Assembly (NCBI GenBank): GCA_030323885.1
Contig: CM059193.1
Location: 93,125,990 to 93,189,989, forward strand
From: Branchipolynoe longqiensis
Lineage: Eukaryota > Annelida > Polychaeta > Phyllodocida > Polynoidae
DNA: 64,000 nt
Reading direction: 5' to 3'
This document shows, one piece after another, positions 1 through 10,707 of this stretch. Every line of letters starts with the position of its first letter. Position 1 is the first letter of the stretch. The translations under genes were made by a program, and so were the position numbers. Under the pieces are notes generated by a model. It was given only the letters and a program-made list of their open reading frames with translations, was not told where the DNA came from and searched no databases.

Positions 1-480
1 GGGGATGTCTTTACAACATTCAAAACGGCAAAGCGTTGGGGCGGCCAGAATCTCTCTGGTCCGGAGGTAGTAGAGAACTCGTATCCAGTCGACAGCAACA
101 AGGGTTTAGGAGGAAGGGACGGGTAAAGGTGGGTCCAGTGGTTCTAGCAACAAGAACAAAGCGAGAGAAACGATAAGGTAAAGGGCCCCACCCAAGCAAA
201 CAATTCCCTTGATCAGGGGGAGAAGGAAGCCTGGGAGAAAAAAAAAGGGTAGAGTATAGGAAAGAGAAATGAGGAGAATTGAGTCAAAGGACCGTGTCTA
301 TTTGCTCTATGGTGATCAGCCAGCGAGCCAAAGACATGGACAGAGTAAGAGTAGAAAGTGAAATGCTGGTGGGCTCCCCCTCCTGGAACTCTTTTCAGAC
401 AATATCAAGGAGGAGCAAGGCCAGAGGAAAGGAGATAGAGAGAGGTGTGGACGAAGTGCGGTCCGGATAGCAAGTAGACC
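1..480. other. Unassigned sequence, no gene seen
   Basis: Mixed-composition DNA with purine-rich stretches. Open frames here are short, overlap on both strands and show no recognisable motif. I see no repeat family that recurs elsewhere in the window. Confidence 0.5.
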
Positions 481-489
481 GTCATGATC

Positions 490-745
490 CCCCCCCCCCC
501 CCCACACACACACACACAGCGCCACCTGGTGGTGAGCAGCTCACGGTGTGCGCGCCCCCTCCCCCCTCCCCTCCCCTCCCCCCTCCCCTCCCTTCTCCCC
601 CCCCCCCCCAGTCTCCCTACACGGGCCTCCCGCCACCAGCGCGTTCCCCAGGGGCGCGGCAGTACTGCGTTGTCACCATCTCCTCGCTAGGAGAGGACCA
701 GTGTAGCGGCGGGGGCGCTCCCCCCCCCCCCCCCCCCCCACCCTC
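490..745. repeat. Low-complexity C-rich DNA
   Basis: Runs of C (490-503, about 597-609, 720-738), a short CA repeat and CCCTCC blocks. The proline-rich open frames here only reflect the C content. Confidence 0.8.
518..532 (-). promoter_or_regulatory. CTCF-like motif
   Basis: On the minus strand the bases read CCACCAGGTGGCGCT, close to the conserved bilaterian CTCF core CCASYAGRKGGCR. This is a sequence match only; occupancy cannot be judged. Confidence 0.35.
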
Positions 746-821
746 CCACCCACGGCGGTGATACCCGGGACGCGCTGGTACCAGCAGCGCCCGCCACGCG
801 GCGAGACCAGCGGGATGCTTG

Positions 822-900
822 GCTGATTGGTTGTTGGAGTTTTACGTCTAGGTAACATCTAAGGTCATGTTAGGACGGGTACTGACTTGTGACAGTGCGC
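822..900 (-). mobile_element. SINE 3' tail fragment
   Basis: Last ~75 nt of the window's dominant SINE, in reverse orientation: the tail reads (on minus) 'ACCTTAGATGTTacctAGAC' followed by a CAACCAA-rich end. It abuts a second, longer SINE at 901. Confidence 0.7.
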
Positions 901-1259
901 TGGTTGGTTGGTTTGTTGGTTGTTGGAATTTTACATCCTGGCAACATCTAAGGTCATATCAGGACAGGGACCAACTTGTGACAGTGCACACTCATTGTGA
1001 TTTTACATAGTGCTGCCCAATGGGAGACCAGACTGCCAGCACCATGACCTGATATCCCACTCAATCACATTATCCTGACACTGAGCTAACCAGTCCTTGC
1101 TCTATCCTATTAATGCCGAGTGCATGGCTAGAAAGCGACAAGTCTAAATTTGTATGTTATTGGTTTGACTCGACCAGGGTTTGAATCCGTGGGTTCGAAG
1201 CCCACGATCTACCAAAACGGGAGATGGACGCTCAACTCACTCGGCCATCCCGTCTGGTC
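901..1259 (-). mobile_element. tRNA-derived SINE, head type A
   Basis: A nearly complete copy of the dominant SINE. Read on the minus strand it begins GACGGGATGGCCGAGTGAG (pol III A box) and carries a B-box-like GATTCAAACCC about 50 nt later. The shared ~260-bp body follows (TCAGTGTCAGGATAATGTGA and GCAGCAC-type motifs), then the tail ACGTAAAACTCCAACAACC, here mutated. The A and B boxes point to a tRNA ancestry of Ser/Leu type. No clear target-site duplication is visible. Confidence 0.85.
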
Positions 1260-1337
1260 GCAACGAGGACCATCTTCATAATCTATACGGGTCGAGAGGC
1301 GGACCCGCCCCACCCGGACCCGCCCCAACCACACGAC

Positions 1338-1382
1338 CCGGGGAGGGGCGGGGAGGGGCGGGGAGGGGCGGGGAGGGGCAGG
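1338..1382. repeat. GGGGAGGGGC tandem repeat
   Basis: About four and a half copies of a 10-bp G-rich unit. Closely spaced G runs give G-quadruplex potential on the plus strand. Confidence 0.8.
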
Positions 1383-1427
1383 CGGAGGTGAGGAAGGAGG
1401 CTGAGGGCACGTAACAAGGAGGACGAT

Positions 1428-2275
1428 TTGCGTCTTTGTATGAGTGTATGTATGACTGTGTGTGTGTTTAAACTGTTTTTGTGTGGGCATGTGAGAGTGC
1501 ATGTGTATGCTTGTGTGTATGTATGTGAGAGTGCATGTGTATGCTTGTGTGTATGTATGTGTGAGTGCATGTGTGTATGCTTGTGTGTATGCATGTGTGA
1601 GTGCATGTGTGTATGCTTGTGTGTATATATGTGTAAGTGCATGTGTGTAGGTATGTGTGAGTGCATGTGTGTATGCTTTTGTGTATGTATGTGTAAGTGC
1701 ATGTGTGTATGTATGTGTGAGTGCATGTGTGTATGCTTGTGTGTATGTATGTGTGAGTGCATGTGTGTATGTATGTGTGAGTGTATGTATGTATGCTTGT
1801 GTGTAGGGTATGTGTGAGTGCATGTGTGTAGGTAGGTGTGAGTGCATGTATGTATGTATGTATGTGTGTGTGTATGTATGTGTGAGTGCATGTGTGTGTA
1901 CGTATGTGTGAGTGTATGTGTGTATGTATATGTGAGTGCAGGTGTGCATGCATGTGTGGGTGCATGCATGAATGAGTGTGTGCATGTATGTGAGTGTGCA
2001 TGTATGTCTGAATGTATATATGTGTGTGTATGTTTGTGTACATGTATGCTAAATATGTGTGAGTGTGTGTATGTTTGTGCATATCCATGTGTGAGTGTAT
2101 GCATGTATGAGTGTGTATGTATGTGTGAGTTTGTGTATGTTTGTGTGTATACGTATGTTTGTGTGCATGTATGTGAGCGTGTATGTATGTGTGAGTGTGT
2201 GCATTGCTGTGTGTGTTTTGTGTGAGTGTGTATGCATGAATGTGTGCATGTGTGTATAAGTGTGTGAATGACAAC
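1428..2275. repeat. TG-rich minisatellite
   Basis: Degenerate tandem array of TGTGTGAGTGCATG- and TGTGTATGTATG-type words with a loose period of about 20-25 bp. It produces open frames rich in Cys/Val/Met on plus and His/Thr on minus, in several registers at once. These are not genes. Confidence 0.9.
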
Positions 2276-2284
2276 CCTGTTTAA

Positions 2285-2611
2285 AGCTGCATAGTTCGAT
2301 GAAAACATCAACTTTTCAAAACCAAAACAATTATCTAAATGGAATCTACATATCTAACTTAGATACTGGTGCACTTTTTAAACATTTGTTGCCACACAGA
2401 AGGGAATACTGAGACAATTTAATAGAACCTCTTACTGCAGAAACCTATGGTATCAGAGTTTTGGCATGCTTGCCAAAATTAATATCTCAAAAGTTAGCCA
2501 TTTAAAATAAAAGTTACCTCAAACTAACATATGATAGATTATAATGATCAACCTTATAATATATTTATCTCAGAAAATGACAGAAACTGAAAACCATCGG
2601 ACTCTGCAACT
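2285..2611. mobile_element. MITE with TTAA target duplication
   Basis: Terminal inverted repeats AGCTGCATAGTTCGATG (left) and CATCGGACTCTGCA...ACT (right) are directly bounded by TTAA on both sides (2281-2284, 2612-2615). The interior has no open frame. Related copies in the window lie at 12.9, 32.3, 33.2, 49.3, 55.9, 59.6 and 63.5 kb. TTAA duplications are typical of piggyBac-like elements, but the ends do not start with the usual CCC/CCY, so the superfamily is open. Confidence 0.75.
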
Positions 2612-2639
2612 TTAAACTCGAGCAGAAACTGCTCACTCA

Positions 2640-5600
2640 AGCAGGAACTAACTGTGGTTCCAGTGCTCAGTCTATATCTATATTGACTGAACATCAGCAG
2701 GAACTAACTGTGGTTCCAGTGCTCAGTCTATATCTATATTGACTGAACATCAGCAGGAACTAACTGTGGTTCCAGTGCTCAGTCTATATCTGTATTGACT
2801 GAACATCAGCAGGAACTAACTGTGGTTCGTGTCTCAGCTGACTCAGTGCCATATATCTATATTGACTGAACATCAGCAGGAACTAACTGTGGTTCCAGTG
2901 CTCAGTCTATATCTGTATTGACTGAACATCAGCAGGAACTAACTGTGGTTCCAGTGCTCAGTCTATATCTGTATTGACTGAACATCAGCAGGAACTAACT
3001 GTGGTTCCAGTGCTCAGTTTATATCTGTATTGACTGAACATCAGCAGGAACTAACTGTGGTTCCAGTGCTCAGTCTATATCTATATTGACTGAACATCAG
3101 CAGGAACTAACTGTGGTTCCAGTGCTCAGTCTATATCTATATTGACTGAACATCAGCAGGAACTAACTGTGGTTCCAGTGCTCAGTCTATATCTATATTG
3201 ACTGAACATCAGCAGGAACTAACTGTGGTTCCAGTGCTCAGTCTATATCTATATTGACTGAACATCAGCAGGAACTAACTGTGGTTCCAGTGCTCAGTCT
3301 ATATCTATATTGACTGAACATCAGCAGGAACTAACTGTGGTTCCAGTGCTCAGTCTATATCTATATTGACTGAACATCAGCAGGAACTAACTGTGGTTCC
3401 AGTGCTCAGTCTATATCTATATTGACTGAACATCAGCAGGAACTAACTGTGGTTCCAGTGCTCAGTCTATATCTATATTGACTGAACATCAGCAGGAACT
3501 AACTGTGGTTCCAGTGCTCAGTCTATATCTATATTGACTGAACATCAGCAGGAACTAACTGTGGTTCCAGTGCTCAGTCTATATCTATATTGACTGAACA
3601 TCAGCAGGAACTAACTGTGGTTCCAGTGCTCAGTCTATATCTATATTGACTGAACATCAGCAGGAACTAACTGTGGTTCCAGTGCTCAGTCTATATCTAT
3701 ATTGACTGAACATCAGCAGGAACTAACTGTGGTTCCAGTGCTCAGTCTATATCTATATTGACTGAACATCAGCAGGAACTAACTGTGGTTCCAGTGCTCA
3801 GTCTATATCTATATTGACTGAACATCAGCAGGAACTAACTGTGGTTCCAGTGCTCAGTCTATATCTATATTGACTGAACATCAGCAGGAACTAACTGTGG
3901 TTCCAGTGCTCAGTCTATATCTATATTGACTGAACATCAGCAGGAACTAACTGTGGTTCCAGTGCTCAGTCTATATCTATATTGACTGAACATCAGCAGG
4001 AACTAACTGTGGTTCCAGTGCTCAGTCTATATCTATATTGACTGAACATCAGCAGGAACTAACTGTGGTTCCAGTGCTCAGTCTATATCTATATTGACTG
4101 AACATCAGCAGGAACTAACTGTGGTTCCAGTGCTCAGTCTATATCTATATTGACTGAACATCAGCAGGAACTAACTGTGGTTCCAGTGCTCAGTCTATAT
4201 CTATATTGACTGAACATCAGCAGGAACTAACTGTGGTTCCAGTGCTCAGTCTATATCTATATTGACTGAACATCAGCAGGAACTAACTGTGGTTCCAGTG
4301 CTCAGTCTATATCTATATTGACTGAACATCAGCAGGAACTAACTGTGGTTCCAGTGCTCAGTCTATATCTATATTGACTAAACATCAGCAGGAACTAACT
4401 GTGGTTCCAGTGCTCAGTCTATATCTATATTGACTGAACATCAGCAGGAACTAACTGTGGTTCCAGTGCTCAGTCTATATCTATATTGACTGAACATCAG
4501 CAGGAACTAACTGTGGTTCCAGTGCTCAGTCTATATCTATATTGACTGAACATCAGCAGGAACTAACTGTGGTTCCAGTGCTCAGTCTATATCTATATTG
4601 ACTGAACATCAGCAGGAACTAACTGTGGTTCCAGTGCTCAGTCTATATCTATATTGACTGAACATCAGCAGGAACTAACTGTGGTTCCAGTGCTCAGTCT
4701 ATATCTATATTGACTGAACATCAGCAGGAACTAACTGTGGTTCCAGTGCTCAGTCTATATCTATATTGACTGAACATCAGCAGGAACTAACTGTGGTTCC
4801 AGTGCTCAGTCTATATCTATATTGACTGAACATCAGCAGGAACTAACTGTGGTTCCAGTGCTCAGTCTATATCTATATTGACTGAACATCAGCAGGAACT
4901 AACTGTGGTTCCAGTGCTCAGTCTATATCTATATTGACTGAACATCAGCAGGAACTAACTGTGGTTCCAGTGCTCAGTCTATATCTATATTGACTGAACA
5001 TCAGCAGGAACTAACTGTGGTTCCAGTGCTCAGTCTATATCTATATTGACTGAACATCAGCAGGAACTAACTGTGGTTCCAGTGCTCAGTCTATATCTAT
5101 ATTGACTGAACATCAGCAGGAACTAACTGTGGTTCCAGTGCTCAGTCTATATCTATATTGACTGAACATCAGCAGGAACTAACTGTGGTTCCAGTGCTCA
5201 GTCTATATCTATATTGACTGAACATCAGCAGGAACTAACTGTGGTTCCAGTGCTCAGTCTATATCTATATTGACTGAACATCAGCAGGAACTAACTGTGG
5301 TTCCAGTGCTCAGTCTATATCTATATTGACTGAACATCAGCAGGAACTAACTGTGGTTCCAGTGCTCAGTCTATATCTATATTGACTGAACATCAGCAGG
5401 AACTAACTGTGGTTCCAGTGCTCAGTCTATATCTATATTGACTGAACATCAGCAGGAACTAACTGTGGTTCCAGTGCTCAGTCTATATCTATATTGACTG
5501 AACATCAGCAGGAACTAACTGTGGTTCCAGTGCTCAGTCTATATCTATATTGACTGAACATCAGCAGGAACTAACTGTGGTTCAAGTGCTCGCAGACTGA

Positions 5601-6549
5601 CTCAGCGAACTAACGTGTTCATCTAGTTTATATCTGTATTGACTGAACATCAGCAGGAACTAACTGTGGTTCCAGTGCTCAGTCTATATCTATATTGACT
5701 GAACATCAGCAGGAACTAACTGTGGTTCCAGTGCTCAGTCTATATCTATATTGACTGAACATCAGCAGGAACTAACTGTGGTTCCAGTGCTCAGTCTATA
5801 TCATGACTATATTGATGCTAGCTAAGCACATCAGCAGGAACTAACTGTGGTTCCAGTGCTCAGTCTATATCTATATTGACTAAACATCAGCAGGAACTAA
5901 CTGTGGTTCCAGTGCTCAGTCTATATCTATATTGACTGAACATCAGCAGGAACTAACTGTGGTTCCAGTGCTCAGTCTATATCTATATTGACTGAACATC
6001 AGCAGGAACTAACTGTGGTTCCAGTGCTCAGTCTATATCTATATTGACTGAACATCAGCAGGAACTAACTGTGGTTCCAGTGCTCAGTCTATATCTATAT
6101 TGACTGAACATCAGCAGGAACTAACTGTGGTTCCAGTGCTCAGTCTATATCTATATTGACTGAACATCAGCAGGAACTAACTGTGGTTCCAGTGCTCAGT
6201 CTATATCTATATTGACTGAACATCAGCAGGAACTAACTGTGGTTCCAGTGCTCAGTCTATATCTATATTGACTGAACATCAGCAGGAACTAACTGTGGTT
6301 CCAGTGCTCAGTCTATATCTATATTGACTGAACATCAGCAGGAACTAACTGTGGTTCCAGTGCTCAGTCTATATCTATATTGACTGAACATCAGCAGGAA
6401 CTAACTGTGGTTCCAGTGCTCAGTCTATATCTATATTGACTAAACATCAGCAGGAACTAACTGTGGTTCCAGTGCTCAGTCTATATCTATATTGACTGAA
6501 CATCAGCAGGAACTAACTGTGGTTCCAGTGCTCAGTCTATATTGACTGA
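2640..6549. repeat. 56-bp satellite array, ~69 copies
   Basis: Uninterrupted head-to-tail 56-bp units, each containing CATCAGCAGGAACTAACTG, GGTTCCAGTGCTCAG and TCTATATCTATATTGACTG. Most units are identical. Variants are one C for A or T in early copies, GACTAAAC for GACTGAAC at about 4376, 5878 and 6438, and three disrupted units near 2830, 5585-5640 and 5803-5830. Each unit holds two dyads: CAGTCTATAT/ATATTGACTG and GGAAC/GTTCC. No open frame of note. The homogeneity points to recent amplification or active homogenisation. Confidence 0.97.
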
Positions 6550-6720
6550 ACATTGAGAAATTGAGAAAGAATGCAACAACAAAAAACACAACAAGATGGT
6601 GGCCACAGAAAGCTCTAGGTTAGTTCAGCAGCCCTGTCAGGGGAGCAGGGCTCCGGGAGTAACTAGCTCAGCACTTGGTGCAGATATCTGGTGTGGTCCC
6701 AGTGACGATGGCACATACAG

Positions 6721-7029
6721 GGCGCAGTGGCCGAATCGCTAGAGCGCAGGCCTCGCGTGCGGGAGATCGTGTTAAACCAATGACCTATCAAATTGATACT
6801 TGTCGCTTCCTAGCATGTCGTGCGGCATTACTAGGATACGGCAAGGACTTGTTAGCTCAGTGTCAGGATAATGTGACTGAGTGGGATATCGGGTCATGAT
6901 ACCAGCGGCCTGGTTTCCAGTGAGGCAGCACTATAAAGTCACCAGGAATGTGCACTGTCACAAGTCGGTACCTGTCCTGATATGACCTTAGATGTTGCCA
7001 GGACGTAAAACTCCAACAACCAACCAACC
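6721..7029 (+). mobile_element. tRNA-derived SINE, head type B
   Basis: The head GGCGCAGTGGCCGAATCGC-TAGAGCGC carries an A box, followed by a degenerate B box, then GTTAAACCAATGACC and the shared SINE body. It ends ACGTAAAACTCCAACAACC-AACCAACC. Compared with type A copies, only the first ~70 nt differ; the body and tail are the same. Confidence 0.85.
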
Positions 7030-7142
7030 ATGGCGCAGATCGCCGTGCGCTGACTGCTGCTGGTGCACCGTGCAGTGACTAGGCGATGCGCTGGTGCGGC
7101 GTTCATTGCGTCAGATGGTGCAGTGTGTCACGGGGTGCAGTG

Positions 7143-7190
7143 ATGACCTTAGATGTTGCCAGGACGTAAAACTCCAACAACCAACCAACC
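7143..7190 (+). mobile_element. SINE 3' tail fragment
   Basis: Isolated last ~48 nt of the dominant SINE in plus orientation, 113 bp beyond the end of a longer copy. The 7030-7142 spacer is GC-rich with repeated GGTGCAGTG words and has no recognised feature. Confidence 0.75.
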
Positions 7191-7194
7191 CACT

Positions 7195-7580
7195 CGAGTC
7201 AGCCTGACGGACAACTAACAGTGTGACAGTGTGACAGTGTGGTGGGGCAGAATGCTGAATGCAGCTTCAGCCACCCGCCACCCCCCCCCCATCGCCAGAC
7301 ACCCCCCCCCCCCACAGCCCTCCTCCCAAACCAGGGTTGTCAACATTGAAAATGAAAAGCCGGAAGATCTTAAGGGCTGCTATATTGGGTGGTCTGGGAA
7401 TTTCTTCTTTTTTAAATTTTGTTGTTGTTTACAAATAATCCATAAGATTTAAAAAATAATATTACTCTATTATTTATTAAAGCTATTGCAGGATTGCTAA
7501 CATTGAACAAATTAAAAACTGGAAGATCGGCGTAAGGTGATGATGGGACATAAATTATTGTACACCTTACAGCGAAACCA
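7195..7580. other. Unassigned sequence with C-tracts
   Basis: Contains short poly(C) tracts near 7280 and 7305 and an AT-rich stretch around 7410-7510. No gene or repeat relationship recognised. Confidence 0.4.
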
Positions 7581-7696
7581 TAAAGCCCCAGTCAGACCTC
7601 ACCGGATTGAGGAACCGGATAGAAAATGGACACTGTCTGGTGAAATACGGCAATGTACGGTTTATATTCGGTTGGCATCCGGCGTGTCCGTTATCT

Positions 7697-7758
7697 GTCC
7701 AGTGGTGTCCGGTACAAGTTTTGAACATGCACAAAACTTGTACCGGACACCACCGGAC
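7697..7758. repeat. 26-bp-arm hairpin inside MITE 1
   Basis: The arms at 7697-7722 and 7733-7758 are complementary at 25 of 26 positions, around the 10-nt loop GAACATGCAC. The core arm reads GGTGTCCGGTACAAGTTTT. It could extrude as a cruciform or fold as RNA. Confidence 0.85.
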
Positions 7759-8022
7759 TGAAGTGTACGGTTGGTGTCCGTTTTAAGTCCGTTTCGTCCG
7801 TTTCATGTCCATTACTCATACACTAGGTGTCCGTTTTGTATCCTGAAGAGTCAGTTGACGGTGCTGCGGGAATTTGGTCCGTCGGTTTTTGGTGCGTCCG
7901 TGAATAGTCCGGTAGGTGTCTGGCTAGTGTCCGGTTGGTGTCCATCTGTTTGACGTCCGTTTAGCTATTCGTTAATGTCCGTTTAGCATCTGTTTCGTCC
8001 GGTGGCTGTTGCAACAGTTCGA

Positions 8023-8071
8023 TACCGGACACCACCGGACTAGACAATTCTTTGTCCGGTGGTGTCCGGTA
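8023..8071. repeat. 18-bp-arm hairpin inside MITE 1
   Basis: Perfect inverted repeat TACCGGACACCACCGGAC (8023-8040) and its complement (8054-8071) with a 13-nt loop. The arm sequence is the same GGTGTCCGGTA word that makes the 7697-7758 hairpin. Confidence 0.85.
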
Positions 8072-8340
8072 CTCAGTACGGTAAGGTCTGAATGGGCCTT
8101 AAGGGTTGGTAACCCTGCCCCCTCCCCCCCTCACCCAACTCCAGACACCGTCACCCCGACCCCCACCCCACTGGTCACGTGGCCTCCTTTCAAACTAATA
8201 TTTGAAATGCACAGCAGGGACGTGCGGTACATCCTGGGTGTGCGCCGGGTGATGGAGGGGCCCTGCGGTGCACACGCCCGCACTTCTGCGCATTGAGGGA
8301 CCCCAGTGCACAGTAAACCCACGGACGGCGGCCAAACTAA

Positions 8341-8987
8341 AGGGCTGTCACACTACGACCTATGGCGTCAGCGCACGCCGACGTATGCGCTTTTCGACCA
8401 ACACGTCGGCATAGGCCATCATAGGTTATGCATAGGTTGGGCATATGTCATATACGCTTTTCATAGGTCGTCATAGGTCGACGTAAGTTAAGCCGCCAAA
8501 AATGTTGTGTGCATGTTCAAAATGTTAAACCTACGCCGGTGTGTGGCTCATATGTTTCTCATATGCTGGACGTATGCTGGATGTACGCCGGCATAGGTTA
8601 CGCATAAGTTAGGGGTAGGTCGGCATAGGTTAGCTGTACGTTGAACCTGCATCCTCCGCGTATCTCTGGCGTATATAGCGTACGCCTAGCTTACGTCTAA
8701 CGTGCCTCTAGCGTGTGCTGGCGTACCCCTAGCATATTGCGAGCGTATGCCCAGCATGTTGGCTGTCTGTCACACTACGATGTATGGCCTTAGCGTATGC
8801 TGACCTATGCAAATTTTGACCAAAACGTCGGCATACGGCGTTATAGGTTACGTATAGGTTGGGCATAGGTCGAGTACCCTCGGCATAGGTCGGCGTAGGT
8901 TGCCGTATCTCGACCTATTTTTATTTTCAAATTATTTTGACACGTTACGCACACGCCGCCGCCATATGTCGTAGTGTGACAGGGCCT
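8341..8987. mobile_element. MITE family 2, TAA duplication
   Basis: Flanked by TAA (8338-8340, 8988-8990). Ends AGGGCTGTCACACTACGACC and, from the right, AGGCCCTGTCACACTACGAC. The interior is made of CATAGGTCG/GCGTATGC words in many permutations. A second end-like sequence, CTGTCACACTACGATGTATG, lies internally near 8767, so the element may be a dimer or a nested insertion. No open frame. Confidence 0.75.
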
Positions 8988-9058
8988 TAAGTTCACTTTG
9001 CTGCATCACGTTAATGCCTGAGCTAGTGCACTCTGTGGAAGTGCTTTCACGTTTAGGT

Positions 9059-9139
9059 GCCTTCTAACTAAGTAGAGAGCTAAATGGAGAGCGACAGTCA
9101 AGTAATGAAAGCAGTCTTTGTCGCATCGCGACCGACAGC

Positions 9140-9185
<46 letters not shown>

Positions 9186-9197
9186 CGACGACGATGA
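9059..9197 (+). mobile_element. Dispersed repeat with (GAT)n tail
   Basis: The segment AGAGAGCTAAATGGAGAGCG... followed by GTCGCATCGCGACCGACAGC runs into (ATG)n at 9140-9196. The same sequence recurs in reverse at 39.27-39.35 kb, again ending in the trinucleotide run. A unique body joined to a simple-repeat 3' tail fits a non-LTR retroposon, probably 5'-truncated. The Asp-rich frame over the (GAT)n is not a gene. Confidence 0.55.
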
Positions 9198-9278
9198 ACT
9201 AAGTATTTCAACTCAGTCCAGCATTTGTTTCATTATAAATACAACTAGAATGCTGTTGAATATATTTGACAATTGCAT

Positions 9279-9611
9279 TTGTTTGTGTGTTGGAGTTTTA
9301 CATCCTGGCTACATCTAAGGACATATCAGGATGGGTACTGACTTGTGACAGTGCACTCATGGCGACTTTATAGTGCTGCCCCACTTAGAGACCAGGGCCA
9401 CCAGCACCATCACCTGATATCCCCCTCAGTCACATTATCCTGACACTCAACCAACCAGTCCTTTCCCTATCCTAATAATGCCGAGTGCCAGGCTAGAAAG
9501 TGACAAGTATCAATTTTTAAGCCATTGGTTTGAGTCGACCAGGTTTGACTCGAATCCCACGATATACCAAAATGGCTGACGGACGCTCAACTCATCCGGC
9601 CATCCTGACTG
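9279..9611 (-). mobile_element. tRNA-derived SINE, head type A
   Basis: Reverse copy with the tail at 9279-9330, body in the middle and the head CCGGATGAGTTGAGCGTCCG (minus strand) at 9575-9605. The sequence around 9540 shows a damaged B-box region. Confidence 0.82.
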
Positions 9612-9701
9612 GGAGTGGTGGCGTGTGGTGGGTGACTTGTGTCTGTAGTAGGGTGGCCTCACAACCTATTACTGCACAACGCCTGAGCTGACTGGCGAAC
9701 A

Positions 9702-9718
9702 ACACCAGGGGGCAGCAC
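9702..9718 (+). promoter_or_regulatory. CTCF-like motif
   Basis: ACACCAGGGGGCAGCAC matches the CTCF core CCASYAGRKGGCAG at nearly every position. It sits outside the SINEs in otherwise unassigned DNA. Sequence match only. Confidence 0.4.
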
Positions 9719-9813
9719 ACAGGCAACCCGGATGTGACTGGACACATTCCCCGCTCCAGGAGATGCATCAGCTGTACCCAGCCACATCCGGCAGTCGGCC
9801 CTCAACCGGAAGT

Positions 9814-9871
9814 TTGTTTGTTTGTTGTTGTTTTACGTCCTAGCAACATCTAAGGTCATATCAGGACGGGG
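9814..9871 (-). mobile_element. 58-nt SINE tail insertion with TSD
   Basis: Only the last 58 nt of the SINE are present, flanked by a perfect 11-bp duplication CAACCGGAAGT (9803-9813 and 9872-9882). This is a genuine retroposition event that stopped after copying the tail, not a decayed longer copy. Confidence 0.9.
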
Positions 9872-9946
9872 CAACCGGAAGTAGTGCAACTGGAGTGTGG
9901 TAGTGGTAGTCAATGCGAGGGAATGCATACATGCCGATAAACACTC

Positions 9947-10004
<58 letters not shown>
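9947..10004. repeat. (AT)n microsatellite
   Basis: Uninterrupted alternating AT run. Confidence 0.95.
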
Positions 10005-10006
<2 letters not shown>

Positions 10007-10415
10007 TCCGGCGCGACTGACACTGGTCAACATCCGGTGGAGGTGAGGTGGGCGGAGATGGTGCCACCGGTACAGTGTTGCGTCTTACGGAGTATAACAA
10101 TAATGGTAATAATAAATAATATTCCCTTTCATATCTTTATACTCGCATAACACGTTATACATCACATTTGTCATTGGTTGGTTGGTTGTCAGAGTTTTAC
10201 GTCCTGGCGACATCTAAGGTCATATCAGGATGGGGAAGCATATATTCATGTCCTCTGGTGAGACTGACACTGGTCAATATCTGGTGGAGGTGAGGTGGGT
10301 GGAGATGGCGCCACCGGTACAGTGTTGCGTCTCATGGGGTATAACAATAATAATAAGTAATATTCCCTTATGTGTCTTTATACTCATATAATAGGTTATA
10401 ATCACATATATATCA
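10005..10415 (+). repeat. Two copies of dispersed repeat R1, split by a SINE tail
   Basis: Two tandem copies (10005-10172, 10234-10415) of a unit with CCTCCGG, GACTGACACTGGTCAA, GCCACCGGTACAGTGTTGCG and GTATAACAATAATA, ending in ATATAT. A reverse SINE tail lies between them at 10173-10233. Further R1 copies occur at 11.5, 16.6 and (reversed) 48.4 kb. No frame and no recognised family; the AT-rich borders hint at insertion into TA repeats. Confidence 0.6.
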
Positions 10416-10707
10416 AAGGAGTGAGCGTATTTTTCTAGTTATGAAGGTTAAACTCCGGCCAACAGTGGCGGTTGTCGGTGTCGCAGGTGACGCCATGTGA
10501 GAGAAAGAGGAACTAATCCCTATATAATGCATGTAATGATCGAAATAACATCTGTGCTGCTCCATGGTGCAGCACGCGGTGCAGCACGTGATGCAGCGCG
10601 TCAGAACCAGCTAATTAAATATTACCCGCCATTTCTTTTTAGCAGCATGCCACATACGGGCACTTTCATCAAGGCTTTTTTTCTTAGCCGGTCAGGTTTT
10701 TTTTAAA
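10416..10707. other. Unassigned sequence
   Basis: Contains a small set of GTGCAGCACG words near 10562-10600. No gene or recurrent element recognised. Confidence 0.4.

Larger units (their letters stand above)
7584..8099. mobile_element. MITE family 1, TAA duplication
   Basis: Bounded by TAA on both sides (7581-7583, 8100-8102). The ends read AGCCCCAGTCAGACCTCACCG and, reverse-complemented at the right, AGGCCCATTCAGACCTTACCG, an inverted repeat of about 21 bp with a few mismatches. The interior is almost entirely permutations of GGTGTCCG/TCCGTTT words and includes two strong hairpins. It has no transposase frame. The TAA duplication suggests the PIF/Harbinger group, which is known to duplicate TWA. 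Confidence 0.75.

Noticed and set aside
2640..6549. CRISPR-like array or hammerhead ribozyme satellite
   Set aside because: Units are contiguous with no unique spacers; the hammerhead core CTGANGA and GAAA are absent on both strands.
9118..9318. Asp-rich peptide
   Set aside because: Encoded by the (GAT)n tail of a dispersed repeat.
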